From Amborella trichopoda (Eukaryota > Streptophyta > Magnoliopsida > Amborellales > Amborellaceae): a stretch of 64,000 nucleotides of DNA. Positions 45,201 through 56,219 of the stretch are shown in pieces (within the stretch, counting starts at the first letter, position 1; every line of letters begins with the position of its first letter). The notes beneath the pieces were generated by a model that saw only the letters and a program-made list of their open reading frames with translations, searched no databases and was not told the DNA's origin. Position numbers and translations under genes: made by a program. Location of the stretch: positions 2,831,570 to 2,895,569 of the forward strand of contig NW_006498435.1 of assembly GCF_000471905.2 (NCBI RefSeq), written 5' to 3'.

Positions 45201-46034
45201 CTTTTGCTAAGGTGGCTGAGGTAGACAAATCATCTGCCTCATCCAATAGTGATAAGGCAATTTTTTAAGTAGGATTTTGATTTTGTATTGTTTTAACATA
45301 TTTTGTTAATTCATTTTGTAAACCTTGTAGTTAAGGGTTTTTTTAAGGATACCTTTTAGTACCAAATTTTTGGTGGAAAACATATTTGTATCATATATGT
45401 GCCACCATTTTATAGATATTTGTCTCTATAATTTGGCAATATAATCCCATCAATCTTCATCAGGATTGATTATATATGACTGAGGAACCTCATATAAGGC
45501 CATAAAGTAAATATGGTAGTCCCTTTTAAGAATATGCTTCTTATAATCTACAAATTTTTGTTGGGCTATTAGCACCTCATTTGGGAGAATAGCAAGATTT
45601 GATCCCCATACTAAGAACCAGTTTTTAAACCAGTTAGGAAAATCTTTTGAAGATTGTAATAATTTGAACCGTATAAACCAGCTATGAGCTACAACTGTAT
45701 TTTGATATGAAAAGATCATGTCCTAAGTTTTAATATAATCATAATAATTATATACTCTCATTTTAAAGCTATTACTTTGCAAGTATCTTGGTTTTAATGG
45801 ATCAAAACCCCAGTCTTTATAAGACATGTTATTTAATATTATCATTTTTTAGTATGCCAACACATTATTGTTTCTAAAATGGTATTTTATATATACTAAT
45901 TCTGTGTCAACTAGTATTCTTTCAAAATACTCCATATCTTTCCCTCCCATATTAGGGTGCATGTGATCTTTTAGATATATCTTAGCCATTGTTCCTGGCA
46001 TTTGAGTCACATGATCCTCTTCTAATATTATCAT
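45201..46034 (-). pseudogene. Post-RNase H region and C-terminal domain, copy 2
   Basis: Fragments in sense order: 46034-45849 (DHVTQMPGTMAKIYLKDHM, EYFERILVDTE), homologous to the end of the copy 1 RNase H frame; 45719-45450 (HSWFIRFKLLQSS, YFMALYEVPQSYIINPDED); then SIKWWHIYD-like sequence and the acidic end (LLDEADDLSTSATL). Stops separate all parts. Confidence 0.6.
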
Positions 46035-47465
46035 AGGAATAATAGACGTCGCTATATAAGGGGTCCTTTGTGATGATAGAATCGGTGGACTTTAAGTCTC
46101 TGCCATTATTCTGGATCATTTTCTGTTTTCTTCTGTCCCTGCAAAAATTCTCTAGTCAAGAGGTCAAGCAGAGAATTTGATTCTCCTTTTATATGATCTT
46201 TTCAAAATCAAAGGCGGACAGGATAACTTGCCATCATGCAAAATTTTGTTTTAAAGCTAAGTTTTTCACATCTTTTTCTAAAATTTATTTAACAGATTTA
46301 CTATCAGTTCTTACCAAAAACTTTTTATTAAGAAGATCACTTTCAAATTTAGTGATGCAATGTACAATGGCCAAAACCTCTTTCTTAACCGTTGAATAAT
46401 TTTGTTGTGCTGGATTCCAAGCCATAAACGTGAATCTTACCAACTATGCTTTAGTATCATTAGGAAATATTTGCTTAAGAATCCCTCCTAATCTTATTTC
46501 TGAAACATTTGTTTCAACTATTTTAAATGCGCTAGGATGATGAATGGCTAAACATGGTAGTTCTTTAGATTTAAATTTTATTTTCTTAACTGCCTTAGTA
46601 TGCTCATTTATCCATTTTGACAGATTCTTTTTAAGTCGTTGAAATAAAAGTTTGCAATCCAAGGCTAGATCTTTATAATAATCTAAAATATAATTTAAAC
46701 TTCCTAAGAACCTTTGAAGTTGTTTTTCATTTTTAATTTCCTCAGGAAATTTGTCTGCAAATTGTATTGCCCATTCAATTGAGGCAATTGTTCCTTCATA
46801 GATAGTATGCCCAAGGAATCTTATTTGGGTTTGGAATAGTTTTATCTTTTTAATAGACACAACTAATCCATCTTTTTGACTGTTTTTATAAAGATAATCA
46901 AATGCTTCAAATGCTCTTCTAGGGATTCAAAAAAAATAAGAACATCATCAATATACACAATAGCAAAACTTGTATAAGGATTGAATATATTATTCATGAC
47001 ATTTTGAAATTCAGATGAGGCCTTCTTTAGTCCAAAAGGCATTACATTCCATTCATAATGCCTGAAAGGAAATGTAGACGTTATCTTCTACCTGTCTTTT
47101 TCTGCAATCTGGATTCGCCAATAACTATATTTCGTATCGAAATTTGAAAAAATAACAGTGTTATGAAGCCGGTTAAGAATATCCTATTTATTAGGGATAG
47201 GGTATCTTATCCATCTAAAGGCTTTGTTGAGACACTTATAGTTTATTACTAGCCTAGGCCCACCTCTTTCTATTTATGAAACTCTTTCAATATAAAAGAC
47301 CAGACAGCTCCAAGGAGAGTAGCTTGGCTTAATTAGGCCTTTATCTAAGAGTTCTTGGACTTCTTTTTTATAGATTTCTAATAAGCTGCTATTCATTTGT
47401 ATTGGTCTACATTTTGTAGGGATAAGCATTTCATTAAAATATGGCTCATAAAGTAATTTTACCAT
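46035..47465 (-). pseudogene. RT and RNase H of pararetrovirus copy 2
   Basis: The RT begins at 47465-47274 (LLDKGLIKPSYSPWSCLVFY), passes through broken frames with MPFGLKKASSEF-like sequence near 47010, and shows the catalytic YIDD (46944-46955, in IVYIDDVLIF). The frame 46860-46444 holds QIRFLGHTIYEGTIASIE and LQRFLGSLNYILDYYKDLA. RNase H is only a remnant (46440-46150) with many stops. The stop-laden state contrasts with the long open frames of copy 1. Confidence 0.8.
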
Positions 47466-47499
47466 ATGCTGCTTCTTGTCCTAGAAAGCATTGGGTATT

Positions 47500-48232
47500 T
47501 TTGCATAAACTTCTTTTTCAATCATGTACTGAAAATCCTTTATCTCGTTTTGAATTCTAGGGTTTTCTAATTTTTCACTAATTGTCTATACTTTATTTCT
47601 TCCTTAAGAGATAATAGAAAACTTTCCTTGTTTTGCATCTTGTCTTTTATTTGATTGATTTCTTGAAATCTTGGATTTTCTATGAATTCGAATTTAACTT
47701 TGTGGCCTTCGATTTATTATTCTATTTATGTTTCATCTAATTTTAGTATAGGATAAAACATGTTAAGGAATGGGGTTTCTAATATAACAGGTTGGCTCAG
47801 CTTTTTGACCTTGATAAAAGGCATATTAAAGCAAGTTCCATTACAACATATAACAACTTCTGATAATTTGTATTTAATTATCATTCTATTTCCATCCGCA
47901 GTATTAAGGACTTGGGTTGTTTTGTCAAAGTATTTCGTGCATACAAGTCCTTCATTAATACAATTTAAATCAGCTCTTGAATCAACAAGGGTTATAGTCT
48001 AAAAACTATACTATTTGCTTACTGCCACAGTGATTAGATTATGCAATTTTTGGGTTATAACCTTATAAACCATGTTTATGTATTTTAAGTTTTTTAATTT
48101 TTCTTTTGCTAGTGTCTTCGCATCATTTTCTTCTGGATTTAACGTAGGGGTTTGTTTATAGTGACCTGAGGCTCGCCTGAGGTTTAGGATTTTCTTCAGG
48201 AATATTGATCCTGTATTATTCCATTATTTTTT
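47500..48232 (-). pseudogene. Protease region of pararetrovirus copy 2
   Basis: Read on the minus strand, 48000-47700 parallels the copy 1 protease: TLVDSRADLNCINEGLVCT (active-site triad degraded to Asp-Ser-Arg), then TTQVLNTADGN and KVKKLSQPVILETPFLNMF-like sequence. A frame break occurs near 48000. The remainder (47700-47500) is linker into RT. Confidence 0.6.
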
Positions 48233-48624
48233 CAAATGATTTTTACTTTCTTGGTATTCTGGTTCTTGCTTAGAAAGTGACTTGCTAATTCAAGGATATT
48301 GACCCCATTTTTTAGAGTTATTAATTCATTGTGAACGGTATTTAGTTCGTGTCTAAGTTCCTGAACATTGGGCTCCGTATTTATGTTGTTTTTCTTTTGA
48401 ACCGTATCCATGATATTCTTAAAATTATAAGGTTCTTGTTGGGACTGATTTATTGGTTTAGACTTTGGGCTTTCTTTAGCCATTTTGATATATTGTTGCA
48501 ATGGCTCTTTTCTGGCTTGAATATCTTCAATTTTATCTAAGAATAGCCTTATAATAATTACATTTGCAATCATTGTCACTATTATTTTCTTCTTTAGATA
48601 GGTTATCATCTGAACTAGACACAA
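48232..48624 (-). pseudogene. Coiled-coil linker of pararetrovirus copy 2
   Basis: A 130-residue frame: LDKIEDIQARKEPLQQYIKM, KPINQSQQEPYNFKNIMD and a helix (ELRHELNTVHNELITLKNGV). The first block recurs in copy 3 at about 52060-52140. Corresponds to 44267-43935 of copy 1. Confidence 0.65.
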
Positions 48625-48853
48625 TTAAATCTTCAACTTCAATATCACCAATAACTATTTCCTCTTCCTCAGACTCCAATAAGATCTCATTTTCAGCTAT
48701 AATTTGAAAGATTTGTTGCTTAGCTTCTTCGTCTATTTCTAAAGAATTTATTTTCTTCTTAATTCTGTATTTATTTTTATAATGTCCTAATTTTCTACAA
48801 TTATAACAGATATGGATTTTTCTTGTATTTCCTACTTTAGGAAATTTAGACAT
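48533..48853 (-). pseudogene. Zinc-knuckle end of the coat protein, copy 2
   Basis: A 106-residue frame with ICYNCRKLGHYKNKY at residues 15-29: Cys16, Cys19 and His24 are in C-C-H-C spacing but the fourth ligand is Tyr29. An acidic tail follows (NEILLESEEEEIVIGD, SSSDDNLSKEEN). The knuckle normally binds nucleic acid during packaging; the missing Cys suggests loss of function after integration. Confidence 0.8.
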
Positions 48854-48891
48854 TTTCCTTTTGAAAAGTTTATTCTCGATTTTAAAAGATT

Positions 48892-49861
48892 TTATGTATA
48901 TCTTTTTTTATAAGATTTATCCTTACTCTTCTTTTTAGAGGTATAACTAGTTCCTAAAGTCTCGTATCGTAATTGTTCACGAAAATTGCCTAATTCTTTC
49001 TTTCCTGTTATTCTATCTTTTTCGTGCTGCTTTTTTAGTCTAATATTAATTCCTAAGGCTAATCCTTCAGCACAAATTTCATATGAGAGTTGGCCTAATG
49101 TATATTCCTCCCAAGGTATTATCTCATCATTCTTGTTTCCCATTTTAGTTTTTACCTTTTCAGAAAATAGATTTGGGCGTCTTGAGACTAACTTTTCCTT
49201 CTAGTAATTTTCCTTTGCATCTTCTCTAGTTAGCAGTCTCGACCAAAAAACATCTTTATACCATTTATAATGGGAAAAAGTGGGACATCTAATATTTAAC
49301 AATAAATCCTTGGATTTTTCCATCTGTAAGAAATTATTGCCTACAAAATGTAGAATTATTGTATAAAGCAGAGTGTTTACAGCATCATCCTCATCCACTA
49401 AGTTTCTTTGTTTGTGTTCTGGGCTCATATAAACTATCCACTGCTTTTTAGCAACAAGTATCTGGTTTCTAGTTTGTTCATCCAAGACAAAGTCCCACCA
49501 ACCTTTAAGTTAGCCAATAAATCCACAGACAGTTGCTTTAGCAATGTCTGTGTCTCTATTACCATTATTCTTAGAGGCCGCGGCATACATGGTCATACAC
49601 TTCATTAGATTTATGATTTGATGCTCATCGTATTTATGATTTGATGCTCAGACATCCCATCAATATTCCATTGACTATGGATCTGCCAGTATATTCAGCT
49701 CTTCCTATGGCTTCTTCTTCATACTGAAGGTATACCAGTGAAGGCCTAGGGTAATACATTTTTGTGGAGGCAGCAGGAACTGTTTTAGTTCCATAAGCAA
49801 TCCTGTTAAATTCTAGGTTGGAATTAAACCCTTTTTCAATTTTGGCTAACTCTTTTTCCAA
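48892..49861 (-). pseudogene. Coat protein of pararetrovirus copy 2
   Basis: Three frames in sense order: 49861-49634 (RAEYTGRSIVNGI), 49485-49201 (HYKWYKDVFWSRLLTRED) and 49143-48892 (GQLSYEICAEGLALGINI, then a Lys-rich tail). The HYKWYKDVF and EICAEGL blocks are shared with copy 1. A 23-bp tandem duplication (TTTATGATTTGATGCTCA, twice within 49611-49650) and stops at about 49630 and 49200 break it. Confidence 0.75.
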
Positions 49862-50409
49862 ATAATCTACTGGTAACTGGATTAAATTTAAAAATTTTAT
49901 TTGGAAGTTAAGGAGGAGGTCTAAACATAATTGACTTCTTTTCCTTATTCGTAACCTCTAGTATTTGTCTTAGTTTTTGAGGATTTTGTTTTATGGTATC
50001 TTCGTTATTAATCATGACTTATATTCTAAAAACTTGTTTACCTAAGCATTTCAAATATAGGTTTGTATATTTGTTTTGTTCAATAACATGGTTTATGCTT
50101 TCAACACTTGCAATTTGATTTATTCCTTTGGCTCCGGTTTATAAGGAATAACTTTCATCCGTTTAATATCCAAAGGTACCTCAGGACGATGTACAACATG
50201 GATATCTTTCATGTCTTTGGTAGTAAAGACTTGGAACTCTTTTTTTACCATGTTTAATTCTTTTTTGAAAACAGTAGTATGGATTCCGTGACCTTTTAAG
50301 AAATACTCTAACCACTCAAAATAATTTTATGTTAATTCCTTCTTTTTGTACATATTTTACAATTTTTTCATAAAATTTAATCATGAGCTTTTCTTTAAAC
50401 TCATTATAG

Positions 50410-51012
50410 TATCATTTCCTTATTTTCCTATTTTCTTCGAAGTAAAAATCCTTTTTTATAGCCATTCTATCCATTTCAAATACTCTTTCTTTAATTAATA
50501 CATTAAGGTCAAACACCATATCTGAGAAGGTAGGACTGGTAGGATTTCTAGGTTCTTCCTGATATCTTGAGGATCAAGGAGTTTCTACCATGATACGGTC
50601 TCTGGACTTATCTATGGGTAGTCCTGATTCTTTCTAAAATAATTGTTTCATAATCCTTTTCATGCTTACTTTGACGGATAGAAGAGCGAGAATAAATACA
50701 GTTGATGGTCAAACCAAGATTCTCTCTAGGATTTCATACTCTTCTTGCCCTCAAAGTGAGCATGAAAAATATTATGAAAGAATTATTTTAGATGGAACAA
50801 GACTACCCATGGATAACCCCAGAGACCGTATTACATGGTAGAAACTCTTGGATCCTTAAGATATCAGGAAGAACCTATAAATCCCACTAAACCTAACTTC
50901 TAAGATATGGTGTTTGACCTTAATGTATTAAGTAAAGAAATAGTATTTGAAATGGATAGAGTGGCTATAAAAAAGGATTTTTACTCTGGAGAAAAATAGG
51001 GAAATAAGGAAA
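50410..51012. repeat. Large palindrome joining pararetrovirus copies 2 and 3
   Basis: Left arm 50410-50685 and right arm 50738-51012 are imperfect reverse complements over about 270 bp (for example AAGATATCAGGAAGAACCTA and GATATGGTGTTTGACCTTAA appear in both when read outward), with a loop of about 52 bp. Both arms are the linker/coat-protein N-terminal region of the virus, so the two copies run outward from a common break. Confidence 0.88.
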
Positions 51013-51913
51013 TAGAGTGATTTCATACAACAGTTGTATAGCAATATAATGCAACAATCTTCAAAACCTATGTTTGGGACATTTGTTTGATCCAAATTTT
51101 AAAATATATAATATTTTCATTCTAATGAACAATTGTAGAAAAGAAAAATTTGAGAAAGCAACCTAGAAAGTATATTTCTAACCCAATTAACATAGGCCAT
51201 CCATTTTGGTGAGATGTTTAGATCTAGGCCTTAGAATGATTTTTTTCTTTCCAAATTTTTTAGATAACTTTATTATCATTAGATGAATAATTATAAAGAA
51301 GAAAAAAATGATTTTGAGTTGGTAAATGCTAAGATCTTGAAATTCACTAAATGAATGGTCTAAGATTCGTTGTTGGAGGGTAGTGATCTAATGCAACGAT
51401 TGTATCATAGTATAATCCAACCACACTTCTAGAAAACCATGTTTGTGGTAATTGTATTATCCAAAACATTGCACACACACTCTTTTCATCTCAATAATTA
51501 ATCTCAAAAAAGAAAATGTTTGATTTGAACTCTAAATATGTTTGAAATGAGTCCCTTTCAACAATAAATCTAGACCCTTCATTTGGTAAATTTCAAGATC
51601 TTAGCCTTTACAAACTCAAAACCATTTTTTTAGTTTTTAACATTGTTCATCTAATGATAATAAATCCATCTAAAAAAACTGAAAAATAAAAAATCCTTCT
51701 AAGGCCTAGATCTAAGCGTCTCACAAGAATGGATGGCCTATGTTAATTGGGCTAAAAAAATACCTTCTAGGTTGTATTTTTTTATTTTTTTTAATTATTC
51801 ATTAAAATGAAAAGAGTATATATTTCAAAATTTGGATCAAACAAATAGCTTTAACATGGTTTTTAAAGATTGTTATCTGATATTATAATACAACCGTTGC
51901 ATGAAATCACTAC
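51013..51913. mobile_element. Foldback element (~0.9 kb) inside pararetrovirus copy 3
   Basis: Ends are inverted: TGATTTCATACAACAGTTGTAT at the left against the reverse complement of ATACAACCGTTGCATGAAATCA at the right. Pairing extends inward for over 300 bp (GGCCATCCATTTTGGTGAGA against TCTCACAAGAATGGATGGCC). An unpaired middle (about 51365-51580) contains a further partial copy of the end. No ORF. The target duplication is unclear. Confidence 0.75.
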
Positions 51914-52203
51914 CATATATAACTGGTTTTGAAGATGAAAATTTAATTATGTCTATAGTGATGATGATTGTACATGTAATTATTATAAGCTTATTCTTAA
52001 TATGAATGTTTTGGGGTTAAATGTGCCAGCTAAGGAAGAAAGCCTCATCATAGACCTTATAGGTAAGATTGAAGATATTCAAGCCAGAAAAAAGGCATTA
52101 GAACAATATATTAAAATGGCTAAAGGAAGCCCTACGTCTAAACCAATCCCAACAAGAGCCTTATAAGCAGATCAAATTTTTATTTTATACTTATATTTTT
52201 GCA

Positions 52204-52205
<2 letters not shown>

Positions 52206-52239
<34 letters not shown>
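52206..52239. repeat. (TA)n microsatellite
   Basis: Pure TA run at the internal deletion point of pararetrovirus copy 3. Confidence 0.95.
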
Positions 52240-52243
<4 letters not shown>

Positions 52244-52759
52244 TTTATTTTATTTTCTTTATTGACCCTAAATAGCACAATTAAATAGCTCTTAATTTGT
52301 AGACTATAACAAATATGTTCTTAAAAATGGACTACCATATTTATTTCATGGCCTTATACGAGTTCCCTTGGATCATAAAATCGTCTTATATGATTAACCT
52401 TGACAATGACAAATGGGATTATATTCCCAACTAACAAACACAATTTTTTATAAAATGGTGGGACAGATACAATACAGATATTTTTTCCACCAACATGCTG
52501 ATACTAAAAAGCATCCACAAAAAAACTCTTAAAACGCAGGGTTCTCAAAATGAATTAACAAATTATGTCGAAACCCTTCAAACTCAAAACCCTACTTTAA
52601 CTAAAGAAGAACTTAAAAAACAACTCTTATTGCTATTTGACGAGACAGATGATATGTCCACCTCAGCCACATCTGTCAAAGAAGAAGAAGAAAAAGAAAT
52701 CTTTTTTAGAGCCTTAAACTACTTTTTCATTTTTATTTATAAAGTTTAAAAGCTTAAAA

Positions 52760-53018
52760 AATAGTGTAGATCGAGAGATCTATGAAAACTTGAAATCTTG
52801 AAAATTGACAGTCGAAATATGTGTTACAAAATACGTTGATTCTAAAACTTGAAATCCATTTTTTTCTCATGTCCATGCATCTTGATGTCGAGATGATCAA
52901 TTTGAGGATATTTGGGCATCAAAACAACCTCTTCTAGTGAAAGTTTTGAGGTAGACTTGAATTTGATTGTTTAGAGTCTCGGCTCTATATAAACTTTTTT
53001 CTTATAGGAAATAGGTAT
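52760..53018 (+). repeat. LTR-promoter-like fragment
   Basis: Resembles 3180-3390: shared order of AATCTTGAAAATTGACAGTC, CATGCATCTTGATGTCGAGATG-like sequence and CTATATAAAC (52985-52993). A third, inverted copy occupies about 54170-54480. Probably pieces of one LTR family. Confidence 0.5.
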
Positions 53019-53027
53019 AAAACTATT

Positions 53028-53538
53028 GGAAAAGCTTTCTATGTTCCCCTACAACATAGAAGTTCTATCCTCCCTTTTATCCAACCGTCCATTTTTTAAT
53101 AGAGGGCTAAGATTGCCCCAATCACAATGTCATATCTCTACACTATTTTATTTTTAGTCTTTTTTCTATAAACTATTTTGATACCAAATTTTGGACGTTC
53201 ATTCTTCTATTAAACTTTCACTAACAAAAAATATAAAAAATATATTTTCAATAAAATAAAATGACCAAAATACTCCAAAAACTTTTTAAGGGTATTTTGG
53301 TCATTATTTTTATGAAAAATTTATTGTTAATATTTTTTATAGGTGTGCCCCAATAAGAATATAGTACATACCAAATTTTATATTCAGAAAATTATATTAA
53401 AAAAATAGAAATAAAATACTTTGAAACGTCAGATCTAAGATCAAACGGTGAGTAACTCTCTTGATAAAAATTGGACGGCTAGATGGTAGGGGGAGGATAA
53501 AACTTCTATGTTGTAGGGGGAACATAGAAAGTATTCCC
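53028..53538. mobile_element. MULE-type MITE, 511 bp, with 9-bp target duplication
   Basis: Flanked by identical AAAACTATT (53019-53027 and 53539-53547). Terminal inverted repeats start GGAAAAGCTTTCTATGTTCC on the left and GGGAATACTTTCTATGTTCC on the right (reversed), and extend about 70 bp through CTACAACATAGAAGTT and ATCCTCCC. A palindromic core near 53260-53320 pairs AAAATGACCAAAATAC with GTATTTTGGTCATT. A 9-bp duplication is typical of Mutator-like elements; there is no transposase. Confidence 0.85.
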
Positions 53539-53744
53539 AAAACTATTTATAGGTTTGTCTTATATATGTGTTTTTTTGCACCTGGAAGCATATGTGGATG
53601 CGCTAGTCCAAATCTGACCTAGACCACATAAGGTTTGAGTAAGAGGGTTAAGTTGAACTTGACCTGCTCCATTTGCATCTCTAGCTACAAGTGGCCACTT
53701 AGGCTAGATATTTCACTTTATATTTTAAACTTTATGAAAAATAT

Positions 53745-54150
53745 CAACTTAGGTTTCATAATCCCTTCCAAAATCATTGGAGGGGGCAAAAGATTATAAG
53801 TAACATTAAAGTGTTTACTTGTAAATTTTTATTTCACTCAATTACCTCTTCAAAATATTCTTCAACATACCCAAATTGCTCTTATTCAAGGCTGGAAACC
53901 ATAAAGAAGAGGTATTTTAGTAATTTGACCTATCTTATGCAAGCAGTGATACTTATATGTAGGTCAAATTACTAAAATGCCACTACTTGCTTAGAGTTCC
54001 AACCTTGAATAAGGGTAATTTGGATATTTATAATTATTTTTAAAGAAATACACGAGTAATAAAAATTTAAAAATAAATCTTCTCATGTTAATTGGAATAT
54101 TTTGACCCATTAATGAGTTTATAAGAGCTTATGACCTATTAAATAAAGAA
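53745..54150. mobile_element. Hairpin (foldback) element
   Basis: Arms of about 200 bp with almost no loop: TTATTCAAGGCTGGAAACC and TTTTAGTAATTTGACCTA on the left match GGTTCCAACCTTGAATAA and TAGGTCAAATTACTAAAA on the right. The centre lies near 53947. Ends are less conserved and the target duplication was not identified. Confidence 0.75.
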
Positions 54151-54169
54151 AACATCTATATAAGGTTGC

Positions 54170-54480
54170 AACCTTGTCTCTGAGAAGTGACGTGCACCTA
54201 ACAAATCTAGTACACAGTGTGTTATGAAGTAGGAAAACTTTCCAATTGGTCATCTTGACCTCGAGATGTATGAATATAAAGAAAAAGTAAAATTTTAAGT
54301 CCTAAAAACAGTGCATACTGTAAGAAGTTATTTGGACAATATACTTTCAAGATTTTCAAAAGGTTTGTAGCTGCTCGATGTGAAATTTTTTAAAAAAAAA
54401 TTAAATTAGCCTTGGACATAGATTTTCTAGCCAATGTATGATTTTCGACACCAGAACTGCATCTTCCAGCAAAATTTAGA
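54170..54480 (-). repeat. Inverted LTR-promoter-like fragment
   Basis: Reverse complement resembles 52760-52993: CTTTTGAAAATCTTGAAAG, ATACATCTCGAGGTCAAGAT and the TATA-like CTTATATAGATG in the same order. Confidence 0.45.
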
Positions 54481-54499
54481 AGTCCTTCTTACTTCTATA

Positions 54500-56200
54500 G
54501 TATATCATGAGTGAGTGTTGGACTTATATGATGGTGTATGTATTCTTTTTTTATTATATTTCTTTTTCTTCTCTTTTTCTTTTTCTTTTTGGCTAGACCA
54601 CGTACAAAGAGTCCATTACAATAAATTGACTTGAAAAAAACAAATAAAATAAAACTTGGATCTAAAACTTGATGCTACTAAAACCACTCTGTCATTAATC
54701 AATCAAAATCACAACACTAAGATTGGGAGCAACCAAAGATAAAAGCAATAAGTATGACAAGAAACAAGAAAGGTGATATCAGATATTACCTCAACCAGGA
54801 TTAATATACCCAATACTGAGTCACCACCTCCAATGGCGTGAGATCAATGGTCAACCTCAATCTCCAAGATGGGAAAGCATATGGGTCAAACCTCCAATGA
54901 AACAAGAACTCTTATTACGAGGCTTAGATCTCAAACTAAGCTTTTAATCCCTGAAGCACCTAAATGAGAGAGATGTGCTTCTCAACACTAAATCCTTAAC
55001 CCATAGGCCATGAGAGAGATAGAAGATGAGACAGAGAGAAGATGAACACCAACGCTAGGCTAGGCTAGGTGGGGTGTGCCCCTTTTCAAGAGGAGAGAGA
55101 GAGAGAGACTACTTGGGGCATGCCCCCTATGAGATGATGGAGAGAGGCTCTTCTATGTGCGACGTGTCCCTCTTAGAGAGATATGGGGATAGAAGAGAGA
55201 GATGTATCTCCATATGGGTAGGGGGTACCTCCTTTTATAGTGTTTCAATGAGGCAAGGGTTTTTCAGGATTTTCATTTGGTTGGCTACCTTAGTGAGATT
55301 GAATTTGCACCATTGATCTTAGGTGATTTGTGGGGTGAGAAAAGTAAATGACCCATTCCATAGATTAGCCATCAAGATATTATAGAAGGTGCTAGAACTT
55401 TTATCCCCAATTTCATAAACTAATTTCCCAACAATAAATTAATTATGAAAATAATCAATTATAATATTGCGTATTCTAATTTCATACACAAGCCTCTTAT
55501 TTCCTTCCACATTTGATTTAAAATCTCCATAAAATCAAAACTTTCTAAAACACAATTTCTTAAGCCTCAAGCCAACTTGCTTGAGCACAAATTATAAAGT
55601 AGAAGGGGATGGGACGTGCCACCCTAGGTGGGCTCTCATGGGCCCCACCAACTTGCAATGGTGGGCCATGTATAATAATGGGCTCCCCATGCAATAATAA
55701 AATGTTAAAAATAAATTTTTTATTTTTTTAAAAAAAATATTAATTCCATTTGAATATTTAAGACAATGAAAATTCAATAACTTCGGTTTTATAAATTCAA
55801 ATCATACAAACAAAATACCAAGATATTCAAAAAATTGCAAATGACAATTCTAAAATCAAATAACATCAAAACAATTATAATTAAATACTTTGGACGAGAT
55901 TTGGATCCATCTGATTTAGGAATAATAAAGCACTGGGACACTCTACCTTCTATTGTGGACCACTGTCCACACTTGCTTTCTCAAACTGACTCAACGGTTG
56001 CCATGACCCACAGTCCATCGCATATGCTCATGATTAGGCCACTAAAGTCATCCAATAGACAAAAGGACGTAATCCTAATATGTGGATTTCAGGTTCTCCC
56101 CCTAGCGACGAACCATGGTCACCTAGACCTAGACCTGATGCAACCACAACTATATGGTGCATGGGGGTAATCAGTATTCTCCACTGATGGGGGCTTCTTG
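54500..56200. other. Unassigned intergenic DNA
   Basis: No coding family, tandem array or terminal repeat recognised. 54960-55240 is GAGA-rich. 55540-55800 is AT-rich with a GC-richer island (GGTGGGCTCTCATGGGCC). The part from about 55870 may be the 5' leader of the LINE that follows. Confidence 0.4.
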
Positions 56201-56219
56201 ATTTTTTGTTTCCATTCTA

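Larger units (their letters stand above)
44590..50685 (-). mobile_element. Endogenous pararetrovirus copy 2
   Basis: Minus-strand sense order from 50685: linker, coat protein with zinc knuckle, coiled-coil linker, protease, RT, RNase H, C-terminal domain and intergenic promoter region, meeting copy 1 at about 44580. No movement protein or primer site remains. Its protein segments are clearly divergent from copy 1 (for example FLGHTIYEGTI against FLGHNIHQGTI), so it derives from a related but different virus lineage or a much older insertion. It is more degraded than copy 1. Confidence 0.85.
50738..52750 (+). mobile_element. Endogenous pararetrovirus copy 3 (inverted, internally deleted)
   Basis: On the plus strand: linker/coat N-terminus (50748-51012), a foldback insertion (51013-51913), then the acidic linker and KIEDIQARKKALEQYIKMAK (52060-52140) ending at KPIPTRAL, a TA run (52206-52239), and finally the C-terminal domain (YHIYFMALYEFPW at about 52330, TKEELKKQLLLLFDETDD at 52600-52650). 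Coat core, zinc knuckle, protease, RT and RNase H are deleted. Sequence is closest to copy 2. Confidence 0.75.

Noticed and set aside
55074..55316. Small plus-strand frame of 80 residues
   Set aside because: Low-complexity GAGA-rich sequence without recognisable domain or conserved neighbour.
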